Assembly: GCA_003313425.1 (NCBI GenBank)
Contig: NHZP01000035.1
Location: 62,001 to 126,000, forward strand
Direction: 5' to 3'
DNA from: Pseudopyrenochaeta lycopersici
Lineage: Eukaryota; Ascomycota; Dothideomycetes; Pleosporales; Pseudopyrenochaetaceae
DNA: 64,000 bases
Shown here: positions 1 through 12,030 of the stretch, in pieces
Layout: every line of letters begins with the position of its first letter
How positions within the stretch are numbered: position 1 is the stretch's first letter
The notes under the pieces: generated by a model
The model's database searches: none
Seen by the model: only the letters and a program-made list of their open reading frames with translations
Told to the model about the DNA's origin: nothing
Made by a program: the position numbers and the translations under genes

Positions 1-1988
1 CGTAAGGCCAGAATCGTTTCCTTGCTGGTACCAGCCTCCGGGCAACCTCTCGGCAGCGGCGAAACGTCCTTCGATGTTGTCGCCTGGCTGTAAAGGAATA
101 GGCGCTGGGCGGTGCTTGTGAGCTTCCGCTGATTGCTTGAAGGTTTCCGGAACAACATTGAGATCGTCGCCGGCGGCCTCGGCTTGCTCGATTGCCTCTT
201 GAGGGGTTGTCTTTGTATCAGCGGCACCGGCGTCGGCACGAGGACCACCCCAAGTACGCTGGCCAGCAGTGAAGATACCGTAAACCATGTATACCCAGTT
301 GAAAAACGGGTTGATGACGAACATAAGAGGGTACAGCATGATCTTGTAGCGACCGAGCTTCGCACCGAAGTAAAGCATGAGAAGCCAGTTGAGCCCGAGC
401 GAGATGGCAATGAAACCAACCGGTAGATTTGCGACCTTTTGTGAAGTGGTAATCAGGGAGATAACCAAGATGAAGAAGAGTAGAGCCGTTGTTCGGATGG
501 TGTTCTGCATAAAACGCACAATCAGAAGGATGGGGTAGCGTTTCCAGAGTCTGATATCCGTTAACATGCAGACTTCGTTCGTGATAAAACCCAAGAACCA
601 TCGACGGCGCTGCTTAAGCAGGGATCCATAGGACTGTACGGCCTCGGTCTTGCAGAAAGCTCCCGTGTTCATCTGAATCTGGTACCGCTCTTTTGCGCCA
701 ATCATGAACAAATGAGTGAGCCAGCGATCTTCGCCCAAATGGCACTTGCCGTAGTCAAACAGGTCGTCACATTGCTCGGCCTTGTCAGCGAAGTAGTATT
801 TGGCCATCCTTCGGAAAGCCGAAAATCGAAGCATGGTAAGTGCACCAGGCAAGCAAGTAACGGCACCACATCCAGACTCTACTGAACGTTCGAAAAGCTG
901 ACCGTGGACGTATTCCATATCTTGGAGTAGGGTAATGAGCGAGTTCTTCTCTGTCGTTGATGTAATGACACCAGTCTGGGCCAACATGTTCTTCTTGCTG
1001 CCTGGTTTGAGTTCCATCTCGTACATGAAGTTTTGAATGCAGGTCTTGTCAAGAATGCAGTCGGAATCAATGAAGAGAACAAACAGATTGTCGTTGCGCT
1101 TGAGGTACTCGGTGTAAATTTTGTCGATGAGCTTGAACGTCCTTTTCTGACAGTGACGCTTGCCTCCGTGAGGGAAACGTGAAACGGTAATACGACAACT
1201 GCGGTAGATGACATCGATGGACTTGGGGTACGAGTCGAGAGTCAGAGGTACACCGAGCTTCTCGATGGTGTTCAGGTAGAGTTCATCCTCTTGGTCTCCG
1301 TCAAACGATAGGAAGATGTGCAGGCAAGAAGGCGGGTACTCGCAGTCAACCAGCGAGTCACATGTTCGAAGGAGAATTTCAGGAATTTCCTTGTAGCAAG
1401 GCATGATGATGACGACTTTCGGGGCTGAAGCCTCGTCGAGAACAGACTTGATCCTTCGCGATCGGCCAACCGAGTGGGTGACAAGCTGATACACGCAGAA
1501 CAGCCAAGGAATTGTCAAGAGACCAGCAAAGGACCAGAACGCGAACCATTGAAGAAAGTCGACCATTTCCTGAGGAAAGTACTTAACGACTTGCGGAGGT
1601 AGAGGTAGGGTAACGACCATGATGGGTAAGAAGATGGCACTATTGCTGTTAGGCACAATTTGCCGATGCAGGTATTGACACTCTTACCGGAGGGCGAAGA
1701 AGAGGAGACCGAAGAAAATGGCCAGTATCCGGACACTTATGGTCTCTGCCTTCTGGAATACCTTCACAATGCAGTACATGAAGGCGGCGACCCAGAGAAA
1801 CCATTCGAGCAGCGCAGCCAGCATAACAGTACCGATGACTGATACGTATACAATCTGCTAACAGTCAGTCGTTGCGAAGCCCTCTCAGAGACCGAGTTAC
1901 TTACATCCTTAACTGGCCAAGGATCGGTAATATCAGGTATAGAGGCATCGTCTCGGGCAAAGATGCCCGTCATCTCTTGCCACACCAT
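1..1988 (-). CDS. Class VI chitin synthase (3' end outside window)
   Basis: Membrane glycosyltransferase that polymerises UDP-GlcNAc into chitin at the plasma membrane. The model has exons 1988-1905, 1854-1688 and 1639-1 with introns of 50 and 48 nt; all junctions keep the frame. The start ATG at 1988 opens MVWQEMTGIFARDD. Hydrophobic segments follow in exon 2 and at the start of exon 3. Catalytic landmarks are visible: DSDCIL, GGKRHCQKR, LGEDRWLTHL near 700-750 and QRRRWFLGFITNE near 590-610, then further membrane helices and a hydrophilic tail still open at base 1. There is no myosin-like domain, and QRRRW is followed by FLGF rather than INST, which separates it from the class V and VII genes here and fits class VI (A. 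fumigatus ChsD type; some authors number classes VI and VII differently). The second acceptor is ambiguous: AG at 1646 or 1640, both in frame. Family certain, class fairly sure. Confidence 0.9.
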
Positions 1989-4900
1989 TGGGGATTATTA
2001 AGTTTGTATTTTGTTCGAGCTTGTTCGATGAGGATAGCGAGTGAGGGGCGCTGTCTCGGTCTTGAGCAGCTGTCAACTTTATTTTCAAGAAGACTATTAG
2101 GGCGGCGTAGGAGGCTTCGGTGGGATGCCGATTCACACTTGTGCAGTAGCTTGTTGGGATATGTGCGCAAGATGCAGTAGTGGAAGAGGCGGGTTGAGGT
2201 ATGTGTTGCCGATGAGTGTTCCAGCGCGGTGGAGAGGTTCCGGGTGACACAGGGCACGCTCGCAGGTCCAATAGTCGCACAAAGCTAGATTATCGACTTA
2301 GGTACCGAAGGAGATATTTCCAGCAGGTGCCACAGAAGCTGAGAGGGCTGCAATTGGCGGTAGTGACGAGGATAACGACGGTGTAGGGGGTGGGATGGAG
2401 AATGGCTTCCTGGGCAGAGGTTCAAACGAGTGTGTGGGGTGGGAAGAAACGAAAGAAGCGTGATGCTCAACTCAAGATCATTAACTACCAATACTGCACG
2501 CAAGGGGCAGGCCAAAGAGGTGTGGGAGGAGAGCCTGGAGGGAGGGAGGGAATTCTCGACACGAGGGGGTTGAGCTGGTTTACAGGCACGGCGAGCGGAA
2601 GCGCTTTGGCCAGCAAGCTCGACCCAAAGCGCGCTGGCTCTGCTGGGCAACATTTACACTACACGATCGTCACAGGGGGTGACCAGCTCGCTTTAAGCAG
2701 GCCGAGTGGGCTTCCAAGTCCAAAGCGACGAATTAGCAGGGGGGTGCCTCGTCTGACTGGACGATGGTTCGCACCAGGTGCGCGCCGACAAGAGCAATGT
2801 GCAGCCTTGGTGGTTATTTTGGGACGCCTCCATGCGCCGTCTGCCGTTGGGCGTTTGAAGTCTGGTTGTCGCCCTGCTTGTTCTGTTTCGTATGCTCCTG
2901 ATTAATATTGACGACATGTATTTGGGGAGTCGCCGAATGCTGTGCCAGGTGTGCCGCAGATGCTGCTCTGCTGTGTTTCCTCGAAGCACACCATCAGCCG
3001 TCGATGGGCTACCTGGCAACGCCGCCGCCGTGTATCTATTCTCGCTGCTGCATGCAGATGGCATCATGGAGCGAGCAAATTTGCCTCTCAATGCAGCTTG
3101 CTGCGTTTTTGCCTTTGCCAAGCGCCACCCCTAGCCTCGCCTACTCTAGACAGCGTTCAGGGGGCCGCAACTCTGACATAGCATCATCTGTGGGCCAATA
3201 ATGGCTCCCATGCGCTGGATGCTAAGTGGCCTCCCTGCTGCGCTTCACGGCAAGGGCTTGCCGTGGACCTCGTTGGGAGTAGCCGGAGAAGGCAAGCCTT
3301 GCCCCCTTTTCTGCTTCCCCCCAGTCGTGGAGGAGCTGAGCGCGCGGCGAAAAAAGTGCAACGAATACGAGCACCGGGACCCGCACTCTAGACGACAAGG
3401 ACGCCGGGCCTCAACATGGCACGGATGAGGCAGATGACAGGACAGGCAGTCTGGTCCACCATCCGTTTGCAGGGTGCAGACTCTGCTGTTTTGCGGCTCT
3501 ACCAGCGGCGCCTTGCAGTGTCCTGTCATGGCGCGTTAGAGGCAATGTTGTAGCACAGCAGTCGGTCCTTCCAGAACGCGTCTTGGGAAGTCGCAACCCG
3601 CACCCGCGCCAACGCAGAGCACGGGTTGCAATCGATAAAGTCGGCACTTCCGCGCCCTCGGAATCTTGTTGCTGGTCTATCAATACGACAAGGTGCTGAT
3701 CTTTTCGCTACATGCTGGATGGATACCTGCTGGCTGGCCCCCGAAAATGGATCGCCATCTGACTAGTCCTGCAGGGCTGCGTTTGATACACTTGTCATGT
3801 CTCCCATCCTGCCCTCGATACCATTGAGCAAGCGCCATCTACTGTGCCTTCGATTGTCTGCCCACGCTTTCCCGCCCGTCCGTCCGTCACATCTCACTTC
3901 CCCCTGTGATGCATGGTCTGCTTCTTGATGGGCGCTTACTCGCTCCTCACCATAGCGCCGCGGGACATTCAAGCCTAGTCTTGACCCCTGAGCTACAGCT
4001 CACCAAGCGGTAACTTTTCACGTCCAAGGCATCCAGACTCACACGCTTCATCTCCACAACGTACCTCAATTGGAGAAAGTGTCTTGACCCCATTTTCTCA
4101 GGGGAAACCTGTAAGACCGAAACTGGGCCACAACCGTGCTTTCCAGTCCCGAGCCATCGCTACACATTCCCCTAATGGATTGATTGAATCCGACTTTGGC
4201 TGGTGCTTGGGCTGGACAGCACCTGCCCATTCGTAGAGAGTGGACGTACTAAGTCAGCATTTGGAGTGAATGCAAGTCTTAACTATTGGCTACTTTGAGT
4301 ATTCTACTACGAAGCTACACTGCTGTACTCCTCATTGAGGATTGCAGCAATTGGCAGAACCGACGAGGTACTGCTTGCATAGTACACTTGGTCATACCTG
4401 TCTCTTCTTGATCGCCGGGGCTACACAAGGAACGTGATTTGGGTGTCATTGACCTTTCAAACGCTCAAAGCTGGACCAAGTGTGCGCTGGGTTCTTGCGT
4501 TCGCGCTGTTGGTGTTGCCTTGACCATGCACACTGTTCAAGCTTTTGCATCATATCGATACTGACGCCGCTACCATGCCAGGCCAGAGCGTTCAAAACGT
4601 CCCAAAGAACAGCACGCGTTTGTTTCGTCGAAGCGAGCAAGCCATTCCCGGACGGTGGCAGTCAGTTCCCACACTGGCCGTGAGACGCCATGTGGAAGAC
4701 GCTAATAGTCAACTACAAAGAAATGTTTACGAGGCTAGCTTTTGACACAAAAGCGCGCGAAGAGGCACTGCTGGCTGCTACAACTCCTACAGGGGAACCA
4801 GAGTGTTGTTGGTTGGAAGTACATGAGTGCAGGCATGGGCTGATTCATTTCCATGCTTGCTTCTGTTTGTTGTCGACTGGGTAGGACCGAGGGGAGGCGG

Positions 4901-5313
4901 TTGAGGCGGCGTCGTGTCTTCTCAGAGTGTACACTGAAGCGATTCAAGCCGAATGTGGAGCAGCATGGCCTTTGGAGTCGAGCACCCAATTCACGTAGCT
5001 AGTTGATCAACTCATCACTTTGCGTCCTGCTGCAAGCAAGTAGCGGCGACTGTCTGTGCGTCATGCCTTTGAGCTTGTACCTGCAGACGAACTTCACAAA
5101 CCCTCGACCCGGGAAACCGCGAAAAGCCCCTCCACCGCCGCATTGATCCTCTACAAACACTTGCGCTCTTCCGCGAGCTTATCCACCCGTGCCCGAACAA
5201 ATGCACGCAGAAGTTGCGCCTGACATATTTCCCGTCTTCCATGTGCGTGTATCATAGCCGATCCGTGCTATCACCCGCCGCCCCTCCACAGCCGCGGGAC
5301 CGCCTCCTCCGCC
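1989..5313. other. Intergenic region, no supported gene
   Basis: A 3.3 kb stretch between the divergent chitin synthase and NMD2 genes. Only short overlapping open frames occur, with no recognisable domain, no convincing splice structure and no consistent frame. It must hold the promoters of both flanking genes. I see no tRNA or transposon signature. Confidence 0.5.
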
Positions 5314-8300
5314 ATGGAGAGGCAGAGAAAGCGTATGTGATGCCTTTGCAAGAGGCCGGCAAGTACTAAAAGTAACCCAGGAGAGCTTCGAGAGCTCAAC
5401 ATTAGAGCCTGGGATGGCGAGCAGGGTATGATGCCCACTTTTACCCCCCTCCAGCACCCAAACTCACACCTCGCGCAGACATCTTCGCCGTACATGGCTC
5501 CCTCGACTCATCTATGAAAAAGAACACTGCTTTTATCAAGCGCCTGCGAACCGCCGTCAACGCGCCTTCCCAGTCCCAGTTCCTGCACGAAGTGCGCACC
5601 TTGTCCCTCCACAAGTACCTCTCCGAGATCATCACCGCCTGCTACGAAGGCCTCTGCAAGCTCAAGACGCCTGGTGACATTGCCGCCGGTACCGAAATCG
5701 TCAGCGCTCTCCACCAGCGCTTCGGCCCTGTTGAGTTCACCGGATACATTGGCTGGTACATCGGTAGGGGACTGGCCACCCCGGACAAGTCTCACCTGAA
5801 GACGTTGGCACAAGATGTCCGCGAGCGTGAAGAGAAGGAACGTCTGGCCCGTCAGCGCATACTGTTACGAGTCGCCACCGAGCTCTGGCTTGTGGGGGTT
5901 TTGCGTAGCCTGGATGATGTAGCTCGGCCTGAGGAGGCGAGCAAGGGCAAAGACAACGGCAAACTGGTAGAGGGATCAGCCAAGGCCAAGGCTCGAGCAG
6001 ACAACGCCGACGCTGAACCTTTCCCTCTAGAGGTGCTGAAGGATATGCTTGGGCACGATCGTGAACATGTCAACTTGCCCCTGGTAGTCATATTCGTCAA
6101 GGCTTTTGCCTGGGACATTCTTGGGGCTAGGACAGTCTCCGCAGAAGGCCGTAAAACTGTGAATGAAGATGGTACTACGACAGCCGAGAAGAATGACGAT
6201 ACTTCAGCTTCTGAAACTGAGGAACAAGCCGACAAGGATACGCCAATCATCTCCACCGGATTGCAGCAACGATTCAAGAACATCCTCACACGTTACTTTG
6301 AAGACGTCAAGGCCCATCTCCTGCGTGACCAGAAGCACTTGCTCAACCAGAGCCGCAAGAATGCGGAAGCATACGTCAAGTCTGGGGAGGTGTTTGAGGA
6401 TCGCCAGTCCAACTACGAAAAGCAAATAAAGGCCCAGGAGCGACTCATCGCAAATGCACAAGTGCTCGCTGATGCTTTGAGTGTAGAGATGCCGGATCTA
6501 AAAGAAAAAGACAGCGCTGCGAACGCTGGAGATGGTGCCATCGGCCTGGTCAAAGCGGGCGAATATTTACGTGGCCAGAGTGACGGTGCCGGGATTTGGG
6601 AAGATGAGGACGAACGCCGCTTCTATGAGAACCTCATTGATCTAAAGGATCGCGTGCCGGGCATCTTGCTTGAAGAACCGAAGAAAAAGAAAGCAGACGG
6701 CGATGAGCAAGTGGGCAAGAAGATTGAAGCCAAGTCGGACGCCAGCGAAAAGGATGGCGTAGACACCGTAGCTGAAGCCAAGGCAGCTGAAGCCGAAGAT
6801 CAGTCAACCGCAATCGCAAACAAATCTGTTGGAGCGCAAGTGGATGCTGTTTTGGCTCGGCTACCTGAGCTCAGTACCAAAGATGCGGTCGATCAAACTG
6901 CTATGGACTTTTGCTTTTTGAACTCCAAAGCATCACGCAATCGCCTCATCAAAGCTGTTCAAGAGATACCCAAAGGTCGATCCGACTTGCTGCCTTTGTA
7001 CTCAAGACTCATCGCCACCCTGGGAAGATACATGCCAGATGTTTCACAAGGACTTGTTTCTTACCTTGATGACGAGTTTCGAAGTCTGCAGCGGAGAAAG
7101 TCCAAGGATTTTCTCGGACAAGTGCGCACTCAAAACGTACGCTATCTTGCGGAGTTGACCAAGTTTGGCGTGGTCCCCGAGCATGTCATATTCCATTGTC
7201 TTAAAGTGAGCTTGGACGATTTCTCGAGGATGAATATTGAGATTATCTGTAACTTGTTGGAGAATTGTGGGCGATACTTGCTTCGTAACCCGGAAACCTC
7301 TCCCCGCATGGCTTCTTTCCTGGAAACTCTCCAGAGGAAAAAGGGCGCACAGGTCTTGGGTCAGCAGGAACGCATGCTGATCGAGAACGCAGTATACTAT
7401 GTCAACCCACCCGAGCGTGCAGCTATTGAGCAAAAAGAGCGCACGCCCATTGAACTATTTCTGCGCAAGATTATGTATCAGGACCTCACTCGCCGGACGT
7501 TGGACAAGACGGTCAAGCAAATCCGCAAGATGCACTGGGAAGAGGACGATATTGTGAGCCTTCTACACAAGGTCTTTGCAAAGCCCGGGAAGATCAAGTA
7601 CAGCAACATTCATTTACTAGCTGTGATCCTCGGAACGATACATCGGTATCATCAAGATTTTGCCATTGCAATTATTGACGACCTCCTGGAATCGATCACA
7701 TTTGGACTTGAGCTCAATGACTTCAAATTCAACCAGCGTCGCATTGCAGAGGTTAAATATCTTGGCGAACTGTACATCTATCGACTAGTTGATTCACCAC
7801 TCATATTTGATACCTTGTACAAGCTTCTGAATTACGGTTGGGAAGGTGGCTACGCTCGTCCAGGATTGTATAATCCATTAGACAACTTAGACGACTATTT
7901 TCGCATTCGGCTAGTTTGCAATCTTCTGGAAACCTGCGGCATGTACTACGACAAGGGCGCAGCGAAGAAGAAGCTTGACTTCTTCTTGACGTACTTTCAA
8001 TATTACGTTTGCGTGAAGGAGACCCTACCGATGGATGTTGAGTTCATCGTGCAAGATGCTTTCAATCTGACGCGGCCACAGTGGAAATTAGTCACCGACC
8101 TGGAGGAAGCTTCTCGCGCCTTTGCCGAGGCTGTGAAGCAGAACTATCAGACTACAACAACCGACAAACCCACAGAGCCTGACGAGGACGACCTTTCTGC
8201 GTCCGATGACGAGCTCGACGGACCCGAAGACGAGGATGTGGTGATGCCCGAAGGAGAAGGAGATCAATCATCTGGCGAAGAGGATGAGGTTTGTTCCATC

Positions 8301-8996
8301 TTCTCTCACTAGTCATAGATACTAACAACCATCGCTTAGGATTCGGATGACGACGAGCTCATCAAACGAACGTCGTCAGATGATGAGGAAGAGCAGATAA
8401 TTGTGACACGACAAGAGGACGAGCGTGACCCTGAAGCCGATGCTGACTTCGACCGTGAACTCGCCAAACTTATGTCAGAGAGCGCCGAGTCTCGCAAATT
8501 TGAACGAAAGCCCGTCTTCGATGTTCCCCTTCCAATGCGCCGTGCCCGAGAGGCGGCTGCAAATGCCGAGGACAGTGGAAACGAAGCGCCTGCCCCGGTA
8601 GCTCCTTTGCACACCATGAAGTTTTCGTTACTCAGCAAGCGCGGTAACAGAATGCAGACACGATCTATCGACTTACCTTCAGACTCGACCTTTGCTGTTG
8701 CCATGCGCAGTAAGCAACAGGCCGACAAGGAAGAACAACAGCGCATTAAGAGCCTAGTCTTGAACTACAACGAAGCTCGAGATGAGGTTGACGACAGTAC
8801 TGGTGATTCACCGTTTCTTTACACCCTTCAACTTAACACAAATAGAATGCGCACTGAAACTTTTCAAGGTCTGGACAAGACTCCAAATCCTTACGCACAG
8901 CCCCGCGTTGATAAGGCTGGTAATAATCGAAGCAATCAGCGTGCTAGAAAATTACAGCTTAGTGATGTCAATTGGTACGTCCACTCATCTCGTTGA
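5314..8996 (+). CDS. NMD2: Nonsense-mediated mRNA decay factor UPF2/NMD2
   Basis: Scaffold of the NMD surveillance complex that bridges UPF1 and UPF3 in the cytoplasm. Exons are 5314-5332, 5381-5425, 5479-8288 and 8340-8996 (about 1176 aa). Two tiny 5' exons rebuild the conserved UPF2 N-terminus: MERQRKR, then ELRELNIRAWDGEQ, then DIFAVHGSLDSSMKKNTAF. Starting at the downstream Met at 5514 would lose this block. The body matches MIF4G-type helical repeats (for example FIKRLRTAVN, GPVEFTGYIGWYIGRGLATP, NLLENCGRYLLRNPETSPRM, LVCNLLETCGMYYDKG). A strongly acidic stretch spans the last intron (8289-8339; branch CTAAC), followed by the C-terminal part expected to bind UPF1. The extreme C-terminus is least certain: a possible donor (GTACGT) lies at 8976-8981, shortly before the stop used here. 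Confidence 0.93.
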
Positions 8997-10044
8997 AGCC
9001 ATTCTGGGACAGTCTTGCGTCGGCTTCTTCTATCCATCTGTTAACACGAGCGGCATCGAAACAATAAGACAGTGCTCATGCCCAGACTTCTCGCAAGTTG
9101 AGCCAAGCAATCGCCGTCGTCTCTGTTTCCCCCTTCCAATTCCAGAGCTTTCTCCGTCATCATAAGGCTGACCATGGGGCCCTTTGTGGGCGATCCATAA
9201 TACAGGACTTGATCACTTGATATTTTCTGCTACCATGTAGCGTTCAAAACGAATGCCCAACGAATGGCACGGAATTGATCAAGTCACATGCCGCCTCTAT
9301 TACTGGAGCAAGCCGTCTCGCTTGCGGTAGGTACTAATCGCAAACAAGCTGCGATTTGAGGTTCGCGAAACATTCCTCCAGTAGCCATGATATACGTCAG
9401 CAGGCTCTGCAACCGTCTGCCGTGCTGTACTATCATGATAGTAGTCATGAGTATACTCTACACATATTAGGGAAATTGAACGTCATGCTAGGACAAGAGG
9501 GTTTCTGCGGGGAGGGACAGCTATCTTGGGGTACCATCTTCACTTAGCAAGCCTGACCATATTCGTCTTGCGAAAACTACGCTGGAAGAGCATTACGCGG
9601 AGGGACGGCCCGAGTGGCAGCGCACGATGGCCTTCAAATTAGCAGGTTATTGCTGTTACCTACACATCATTCATACACTCTCAAAATCGATCAGCGCCTT
9701 TACTGTTACATGTTCACAGTCAAACAAATCTCTTCAAGAGACGCAGTGACGCCTTCAGCCACCATGCCATAATCCAATCCACTATATATTTTATATTCTC
9801 AAGCAGGAAGCATGAAAGAACGGTGAATTCTGTGCGGTTTTACATGACGTTTTGTTGCTTCGACATGCCCAGATCCGTGGGTCATGCAGCACTAGCTCAG
9901 CGCGTGCCTTGCAGCTGAATACCTGACGTCATCGAGACTAAAGTCAAAAATCCCTGTAATCCTACATTAACAACTGCTTTACCCTGGGTCAATTGAGCGA
10001 AGTCGAGTGATTGCTCGAAGCTCAATATCAGCCGCCGCAACAAC
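8997..10044. other. Intergenic region, no supported gene
   Basis: About 1 kb between NMD2 and the phosphatase gene, both on the plus strand. Only short frames without recognisable domains. Likely holds the NMD2 3' UTR and the phosphatase promoter. Confidence 0.5.
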
Positions 10045-11447
10045 ATGTTGTCTCTTGCTTTCATGTTAGCGGCGTCAGCCGTGGCGATGCCAACAAATTA
10101 CAAATCCCAAACACCAATCCAGCCTCTAGATCACTCTCAAGGCTACCAATTCGATCCTTTACTGCACTTGCCAGGTATATCACCATACTTTGATGCAATA
10201 GGGTTTGGACTTGAGCACAAAGCCCCGCAGGGATGTAACGTCACGGCGGCATCGTACATCGTCAGGCACGGCGCCATCTATGCTAATGATAAGGAATACG
10301 ACGAATTCATTAAGCCATTCCTTTGGAAACTGGAAAAACATCGACAAGGATGGTCTGGACCTTTATCCTTCATGGAAACATGGCAGAGTCCAATTCTCGA
10401 AGATAGGCTGGAGGAGCTGACGCCTTCTGGCGCCATCGATGCGAAGCGAGTAGGCAAACATCTTATGGAGCGATATCCAGATCTGGTGCCGAACACAAAG
10501 AGGATTTTGGCGGATAAGAAAAGCAGAACTTATGACACTGCAATCAATCTGGTGGCAGCGTTCCCTCAAGAAGGGAAAATCGAGATTGTCCGCGTTACGG
10601 AGAATGCGAATGGATCTATGGAATCTCTTATCCCCCATAGAATTTTGAGAAATCGCCAGGTATAAAGGAGCAAAAGAAGGTTATTGAGTTGTACGCTGCA
10701 AGCGTCGCGCATCGTCTATCTCCATACACACCCTTTAAACTGGAACCCAATGATGTGGTTGGTTTCCAGATGCTTTGTGGCTACGAAAGCGCTATCAAGG
10801 GCTCACGCTCACAGATATGTAGCCAATTCACAGACTCCGAATGGATGGCGTACGAGTATGCTTGGGATTTAAAGTATGCCTACATGGTGGGCCCACTCAA
10901 TCCGCTCTCACCATATCTTGGTTTCCCTTGGTTGCAGGCTCAAGCCGACATATTCCAGCACATTAGCAAGCACGGTACTCCTGGAGATGGCTGGCCAGAG
11001 CAACAGCGCTTTTTCCTTTCCTTCACACACCGGGAAGTACCGCCCTTTGTCGCTACGGCGCTAGGTCTGTTCAACTCTTCTTCCGATGCTACTGAGCAAT
11101 TCCCCACTGACCATATCAACTGGACGCGGGCCTGGAAAATGAGTGATCTTATTCCTTTTCTTGGTCATGTAGGAATGGAAAAGATGACCTGTGAAAGAGG
11201 GGCCCTCCATGGTGACGGGCCTGGAGAGTTTATCAGATTCATTGCGAACACGGCGCCCAGGCCGATTCCAGACTGTCAGGATGGTCCGGGTGCGAGCTGT
11301 CCGTTCCATTCATTCGAGACTTTGATTGGGAGAGGGAGCAAGAAGCACGAGGACTTCCACAAAGTTTGTGATAAAAAGGATAGTAAAATTAATGAGGAGC
11401 GTAGGCATGTTGGCCCTGCGTTGGACATGATATCCAGAGCTTATTAA
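10045..11447 (+). pseudogene. Secreted histidine acid phosphatase (phytase-like), one frameshift
   Basis: The family removes phosphate from phytate or other phosphomonoesters outside the cell. The ATG at 10045 gives a signal peptide (MLSLAFMLAASAVA, likely cleaved before MP). Frame 1 (10045-10665) carries VRHGAIYANDKEY, the fungal variant of the RHG active-site motif, then GPLSFMETWQSP and a region ending SLIPHR. Frame 3 (open from 10641, stop at 11445-11447) continues without loss: FEKSPGIKEQ, NDVVGFQMLCGYES, NPLSPYLGFPW and SFTHREVPPFVATALGLFN, where HRE takes the place of the usual HD motif. The two parts belong to one protein but lie in different frames. Losing one base near 10636-10641 explains this, and I find no usable intron. 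It may be a recent pseudogene or an assembly error; everything else looks intact. Confidence 0.75.
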
Positions 11448-12030
11448 GATGTAACATATCGTGTGAAACTTAGCATAATAGCAGACGTTGAAATTGAACA
11501 TTTAGCATTTATTGATACTGTCTCGATACGCTTCCAATAAACCCCCTCGCACTTATAGTAAAGAGCCGCACTAAATTTTCTACATCTACATACTATGTTG
11601 TATTGATTCGCCTGGTCTTCCTCTCCACAATGCCATTTAGAATACTACTTGCTTGCGGGGGCTACTAGTGTTCCTCGATACTCTTACCAGCTGCTTTTGG
11701 ATGGATGAGACCACTAAGAAGATCAGTTGCAGTTGTGGGGTAAGTCTGTTTGGACATGTTTTGCTCAGCCACTGACTTGATAATTGACGATGTTGAAGCC
11801 TTGCAATGGACTTATGCAAGTATTCGGATCGCGGTACGGGCGCTATGAAGCGTGAAAATCAATGTGTCCTGTGGCCGGTATCTACGTAGAATGTCGACTT
11901 GTTTTCACGGGACTTGATGAAGTTATCCACGCTATTCCAATTGCCATGGCCCCTGACGGTATGCCCTATAGTACACCGTGCACCCACTGTTGTAAGGATG
12001 GCCTAGTCGCAATCCTTAACAAAGGTTGCC
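11448..12030. other. Convergent intergenic region
   Basis: About 580 bp between the 3' ends of the phosphatase gene and END3. No supported gene; expected to contain only 3' UTRs and terminators. Confidence 0.5.

Noticed and set aside
218..601. 127-codon minus-strand frame at the left edge
   Set aside because: Out-of-frame shadow of the class VI chitin synthase, whose true frame is open to base 1 with QRRRW and EDRWL motifs.
2390..2905. 171-codon plus-strand frame
   Set aside because: Basic, low-information sequence with no domain, no support from splice sites and competing frames on the other strand.
5514..8312. 932-codon frame as complete NMD2
   Set aside because: Lacks the conserved N-terminus encoded upstream and ends inside the last intron; the spliced model restores both.
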